Shown in pieces: positions 34,744 to 37,809 of a DNA stretch of 37,809 nt; position 1 is the stretch's first letter, and every line of letters starts with the position of its first letter. Position numbers and translations under genes: made by a program. This stretch comes from an uncultured bacterium (lineage in GTDB: Bacteria > Pseudomonadota > Alphaproteobacteria > Sphingomonadales > Sphingomonadaceae): NCBI GenBank assembly GCA_903884945.1, contig CAISGR010000082.1, positions 1 to 37,809 on the forward strand. Direction: 5' to 3'. The notes beneath the pieces are model-generated. The model did no database searches, was not told where the DNA came from, and saw only the letters and a program-made list of their open reading frames with translations.

Positions 34744-35954
34744 CTGTTCTTCTCCCATAACCATTGGTGCAGCCGCTGGGCCGCATAGAGCACTTCGTGG
34801 CGGTCGCGCGCGTCGTTCGCACGCTCCGCCAGTTCAGAGAAACGGGCGCTGCGGCCGAGCCCGTCGAGATAGGCGTCGAGCGCGCCGTCGCGGACCTGCG
34901 GCGAAATGCCGAACACGGTGACCGCGCGTTCGCGAATCATCTCGACATAACGACCGCCCAGCATCGCCTGGCGACCAGCCTTGCGGACCAGGGCGGCGGC
35001 GTTGTCGATCAGGGCGGCCTTGCCGAAGGCGATCGCGCGTTCGCGGCGGCGCGGGGCGCCGAAGCGGGCGACCGCCTGCCAGGCGGCGAGCAGCACGGCG
35101 GCGGCCACCGTCAGCGTCATCGCGAGAAAGGGCGGATCGAAGGCGAGCTTGAGCGGGCTCGGCGAGCGGCCGAAGCCGTTCAGCGTAACATCGAAGACGA
35201 TCGACTTCGCCTGGTTCGAATTCAGCCAGTCGAGCAGTTCGAGCGCCGAGCGGGCCTGGCGCTCACTGGCCATGCCGATGTTGGAAAGAAGGTCCGGATC
35301 GGCCAGAACATACAGGGTGCGATCCGGCAGTTGCCCGAGCACGATGCGGCCCTGCGGATCCGTGATCAGCGGGATCAGCCCGGCGCCCGAGACGGTCTGC
35401 AACGGACGCGGCGCGACGAAGCGGATCGTATCGGGCAGATCGGGCGATGTGACGAGCGCGACGCCGCCGCTGCGGTGCCGCGCGACCTTGAGCTTGTCCC
35501 TGGGGGCGAGCACGCCCTCCGGATCGTACGGGCTCTTCAGCCCGGTATAGCGCGCCCAGCCCTGCCGCGCCGGATCAGCGACGATATCCCATTTCGGCAG
35601 GACGATCAGGGTCGGCCTGGCGGATCGCTGGGCGAGCGCGCCATCGATATTGGTCGCGCCGGTTTCGGGCGTGAGGACGACGAGGTCCTCAGTCCCGAGC
35701 AGATGCTCGTCGCGCACGATCCGGGGGTGGCGACCGGTCGCCTCGGCAAGGCGCACCAGTCCGCTATAGCCGACCGCCGCAGTGGACAGAGCATGCGCGC
35801 CCCCGTTGCGACCCGAGCGCAGATCGGGCGCATAGGCACCGAGCACCAGCGTGGCGATGAAACCGATGATGCCGATCGCGAGGATCAGCACGACGGTGCG
35901 CGCGCGGAAGGTGCCGTCTTCGCTGGAGCCGCGGCCGATGGTGATGTCGCTCAT
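34740..35954 (-). CDS. DUF4350-domain membrane protein
   Basis: A 404-residue protein with a transmembrane helix near residues 20-40 and a second near 265-285. Between them lies the DUF4350 domain ([23 protein letters not shown]...). The C-terminal part is helical. ATG 35954 overlaps the upstream stop (ATGA). DUF4350 proteins are typical companions of MoxR-DUF58 operons. Function unknown. Confidence 0.88.
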   Translation of the reverse strand: MSDITIGRGSSEDGTFRARTVVLILAIGIIGFIATLVLGAYAPDLRSGRNGGAHALSTAAVGYSGLVRLAEATGRHPRIVRDEHLLGTEDLVVLTPETGATNIDGALAQRSARPTLIVLPKWDIVADPARQGWARYTGLKSPYDPEGVLAPRDKLKVARHRSGGVALVTSPDLPDTIRFVAPRPLQTVSGAGLIPLITDPQGRIVLGQLPDRTLYVLADPDLLSNIGMASERQARSALELLDWLNSNQAKSIVFDVTLNGFGRSPSPLKLAFDPPFLAMTLTVAAAVLLAAWQAVARFGAPRRRERAIAFGKAALIDNAAALVRKAGRQAMLGGRYVEMIRERAVTVFGISPQVRDGALDAYLDGLGRSARFSELAERANDARDRHEVLYAAQRLHQWLWEKNR

Positions 35955-36649
35955 GCGCGCCAGGTGCCGGGCAGGGCGAAATCGGCATAGGCGGTGCGCG
36001 CCGCCTGCCAGTCGTCCGCCCCGACCGGACGACCGCCGAACAGGCTCTGTTCGACCAGACGGGCAATCCGCGCGAAGAGATCGCGCGCGGACGGCGGGAT
36101 CGCCTCGGCCGCGGCAAGCTCGCGGCTGGTCAGCGCCGGGCGGACGAGGCGTGGCCGGCGCTGCGCGATATCCTCGATCGAGCGGAACAGCAGATGATGG
36201 ACTGCCTCGGCAAAACGGCCCTGCGCGGCCATGGCATCGGCCTCGCGCAGCCAGGCGCGGACGGGCGCGGCATCGGGCGCCCATTCCTGTTCGGGCGCGT
36301 CAGCCGCAACGGCGTTGCGGCGGCGCCAGCGCGGCAAGCGCCATTCCCCGTGGCGGATCCGCTGCCACGCCGCCCACAACAGCGCGGCGGCCGCCAGCGC
36401 GATGACGGTCCACAGGAAGATCCGCGCATAGGGCACGTCGGGCATGAAGCTGGACAGCCAGGCGAAGAAGCGCCCGACCGGCTCGAGCACCCGGCCGAGC
36501 CAGTGGAAGAAATCGACCAGCCATTGCGGCGGCGGGGGCCGGGGCGGCGCGGGCGTGAGCACGAACTGAGTCGACGGATCCGCCTTCAGCGCCGCATGTG
36601 CCGCAGCGAAGCCGTTATCGGCCGCCTGGTGCGAATTCCCCGCGCTCAC
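35951..36649 (-). CDS. DUF4129-domain protein
   Basis: A 232-residue protein, the first gene of the operon. A proline-rich start and a helix near 75-95 precede the DUF4129 domain (AVHHLLFRSIEDIAQRRPRLVRPALTSRELAA), a C-terminal helical domain. GTG 36649 has a GGGGA-type site upstream. The 152 nt between it and the divergent gene at 36802 should hold the operon promoter. Confidence 0.85.
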   Translation of the reverse strand: MSAGNSHQAADNGFAAAHAALKADPSTQFVLTPAPPRPPPPQWLVDFFHWLGRVLEPVGRFFAWLSSFMPDVPYARIFLWTVIALAAAALLWAAWQRIRHGEWRLPRWRRRNAVAADAPEQEWAPDAAPVRAWLREADAMAAQGRFAEAVHHLLFRSIEDIAQRRPRLVRPALTSRELAAAEAIPPSARDLFARIARLVEQSLFGGRPVGADDWQAARTAYADFALPGTWRA

Positions 36650-36801
36650 AATCTATCCCCGGCAGCGTTTCGCCCCACCATCGAGATTAGCCGAAGTCGG
36701 TCTTCGCGCAATCACGAATAATGCGCTGGACAGCATCGCCGGGCACCGTCACGCTGCGGTCATGTGGGTGGCGTAAGTATATCCAAATCGGAGGGAAAAT
36801 C

Positions 36802-37614
36802 ATGGCAAGCACGGCAGCGGCGATACCGGATCGCAGCGTCTCGGTGGGGCGCATTCTCAGCCGGGCCTTCGCCACGATGGGGAGCAATCCGGGGACGGTT
36901 TTCGGCATCTCCTTCGCCTTCGGCGCCCTGCCCGGGCTGATCCTGAACTACGGCGCGAGCACGCTGGGATATTCGCAGCAGAACCTGACGACCGGCGTGA
37001 TCACGCCACTGTTCTTCTTCTCCGTCCTGGCAGTGACGGTGCTGCTCGGCATCGCCTTCTCGATGCTGACCCAGGGCGCGCTGGTGCGCGCCACCGTCGC
37101 CCATAGCGAGGGGCGCGAAGCGACTTTCGGCGAAGCGGCGGCGGCGGGGCTGCGGGTGATCCTGCCGCTGTTCGTGGTGGGCATCCTGTTCGGCCTTGGC
37201 ATCACGCTCGGCCTTTTCCTGCTGCTCGTGCCGGGCATCATCCTGTGCACCATGTGGGCGGTTGCCGCACCGGCACTGGTCGAGGAGCGGACGGGCGTCT
37301 TCGGGGCCTTTGGCCGGAGCCGCTATCTCACCAAGGGCGCGCGCTGGCAGGTGTTCGCGATCGGCCTGATGATGATCGCGCTCTACTGGGCATTCTCGGC
37401 ACTGATCGCGGTGCTCGTGTTCAGCATCTACGGCATGAGCGAACTGCAGGCGATCACCGCGCGCGGGCTGCCGATCGCATGGCTGGTGCTGAGCGGCCTC
37501 ATCACGACGGTGCTGACGGCGATCATCACGACGATCCAGACCTCGCTCTACGTCGAACTGCGCGAGTGGAAGGACGGGCCCGCCACGGCAGTGCTGACGG
37601 AAGTATTCGCCTGA
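36802..37614 (+). CDS. Polytopic membrane protein (YciC/GDPD membrane-domain-like)
   Basis: A 270-residue integral membrane protein with about six helices. The organisation resembles glycerophosphoryl-diester-phosphodiesterase membrane-domain and YciC-like proteins: an N-terminal RILSRAFATMGSNPGTVFGI, a VPGIILCTMWAVAAPALVEE motif before a helix, then FGRSRYLTKGARW. It has GGAGGG 5-6 nt upstream of ATG 36802. Function is unknown; it is divergent from the MoxR operon. Confidence 0.82.
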   Translation: MASTAAAIPDRSVSVGRILSRAFATMGSNPGTVFGISFAFGALPGLILNYGASTLGYSQQNLTTGVITPLFFFSVLAVTVLLGIAFSMLTQGALVRATVAHSEGREATFGEAAAAGLRVILPLFVVGILFGLGITLGLFLLLVPGIILCTMWAVAAPALVEERTGVFGAFGRSRYLTKGARWQVFAIGLMMIALYWAFSALIAVLVFSIYGMSELQAITARGLPIAWLVLSGLITTVLTAIITTIQTSLYVELREWKDGPATAVLTEVFA

Positions 37615-37628
37615 ACTGACGCTGCGGG

Positions 37629-37808
37629 CTATTGCCGCGCGTGCCGCGGAACCGCCGCCAGGTCCCCCGCCCAGGGCAGGGCGGAATCGCACCAGATCTG
37701 GAGCACCGGCGGCAGATCGGCGCGCTGGGTGAGCGCGCCGACGCGCAGCGAGACGGTGTCGGGCCTTTCCGGCGCGGCAGCATAGACCGGCGAGCCGCAG
37801 ACCGGGCA
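37629..37808 (-). CDS. GFA/CENP-V family protein (C-terminal part)
   Basis: The C-terminal 59 residues of a glutathione-dependent formaldehyde-activating (GFA) family enzyme; the start lies beyond the right edge. The segment CPVCGSPVYAAAPERPDTVSL has the zinc-binding CxxC, and the IWCDSALPWA tail is the family signature. GFA proteins may help condense glutathione with formaldehyde or act on other thiols; the true substrate is often unknown. Confidence 0.88.
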   Translation of the reverse strand, partial: CPVCGSPVYAAAPERPDTVSLRVGALTQRADLPPVLQIWCDSALPWAGDLAAVPRHARQ

Positions 37809-37809
37809 A

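Overview
The window is a dense, high-GC stretch of bacterial chromosome. Gene content points to a sphingomonad-type alphaproteobacterium: a lignostilbene-type dioxygenase, a second carotenoid oxygenase, a Gram-negative (class GN) sortase with its VIT/vWA target, NodT-type efflux, DUF2236 and DUF1295 proteins. The taxonomic call is an inference. I see no rRNA, tRNA, CRISPR array, insertion sequence or phage gene.

Layout. 1-3252: 3' part of an RND efflux operon (permease end, periplasmic adaptor, outer-membrane lipoprotein), genes overlapping. 3302-6751: a glutathione S-transferase divergent from a stilbene-cleaving dioxygenase whose promoter region carries a perfect FNR/FixK-type box, then an AI-2E family permease. 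6801-10266: a CHASE3 hybrid histidine kinase and a GT-C-like membrane protein. 10267-12313: an RNA-repair/ribosome-rescue pair (RtcB-type ligase and PrfH-type release factor) behind a leader with a small ORF and a terminator-like hairpin. 12386-14403: a thiolase coupled to a DUF1295 membrane enzyme. 14504-17123: a second carotenoid oxygenase, then an NsrR-type Rrf2 regulator divergent from a group III truncated hemoglobin, with an NsrR-like operator in front of the globin. 17167-20630: small exported or membrane proteins, a cyclophilin, a DUF2236 oxygenase and two hairpin-rich intergenic stretches. 21125-27525: a PAS sensor kinase, a FecR/TPR pair, a type-B carboxylesterase and an HTH regulator. 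27802-30686: the VIT/vWA sortase substrate (LPQTA signal) and its sortase. 30599-36649: a six-gene minus-strand operon DUF4129-DUF4350-MoxR-DUF58-SpoIIM-RDD with every junction overlapping. 36802-37809: a membrane protein and the end of a GFA-family protein.

How the genes work together. The clearest modules are NO sensing and detoxification (nsrR plus globin), tRNA/rRNA repair with ribosome rescue (rtcB-prfH), Gram-negative sortase anchoring (VIT/vWA protein plus sortase), and the MoxR/vWA operon next to it, which probably acts on envelope protein assembly or stress. The two carotenoid-oxygenase genes sit about 10 kb apart and appear to be controlled differently. The strongest candidates for new biology are the rtcB-prfH leader, the FNR-type box on the stilbene dioxygenase gene, and the structured intergenic RNA candidates near 18.3-18.8 kb.
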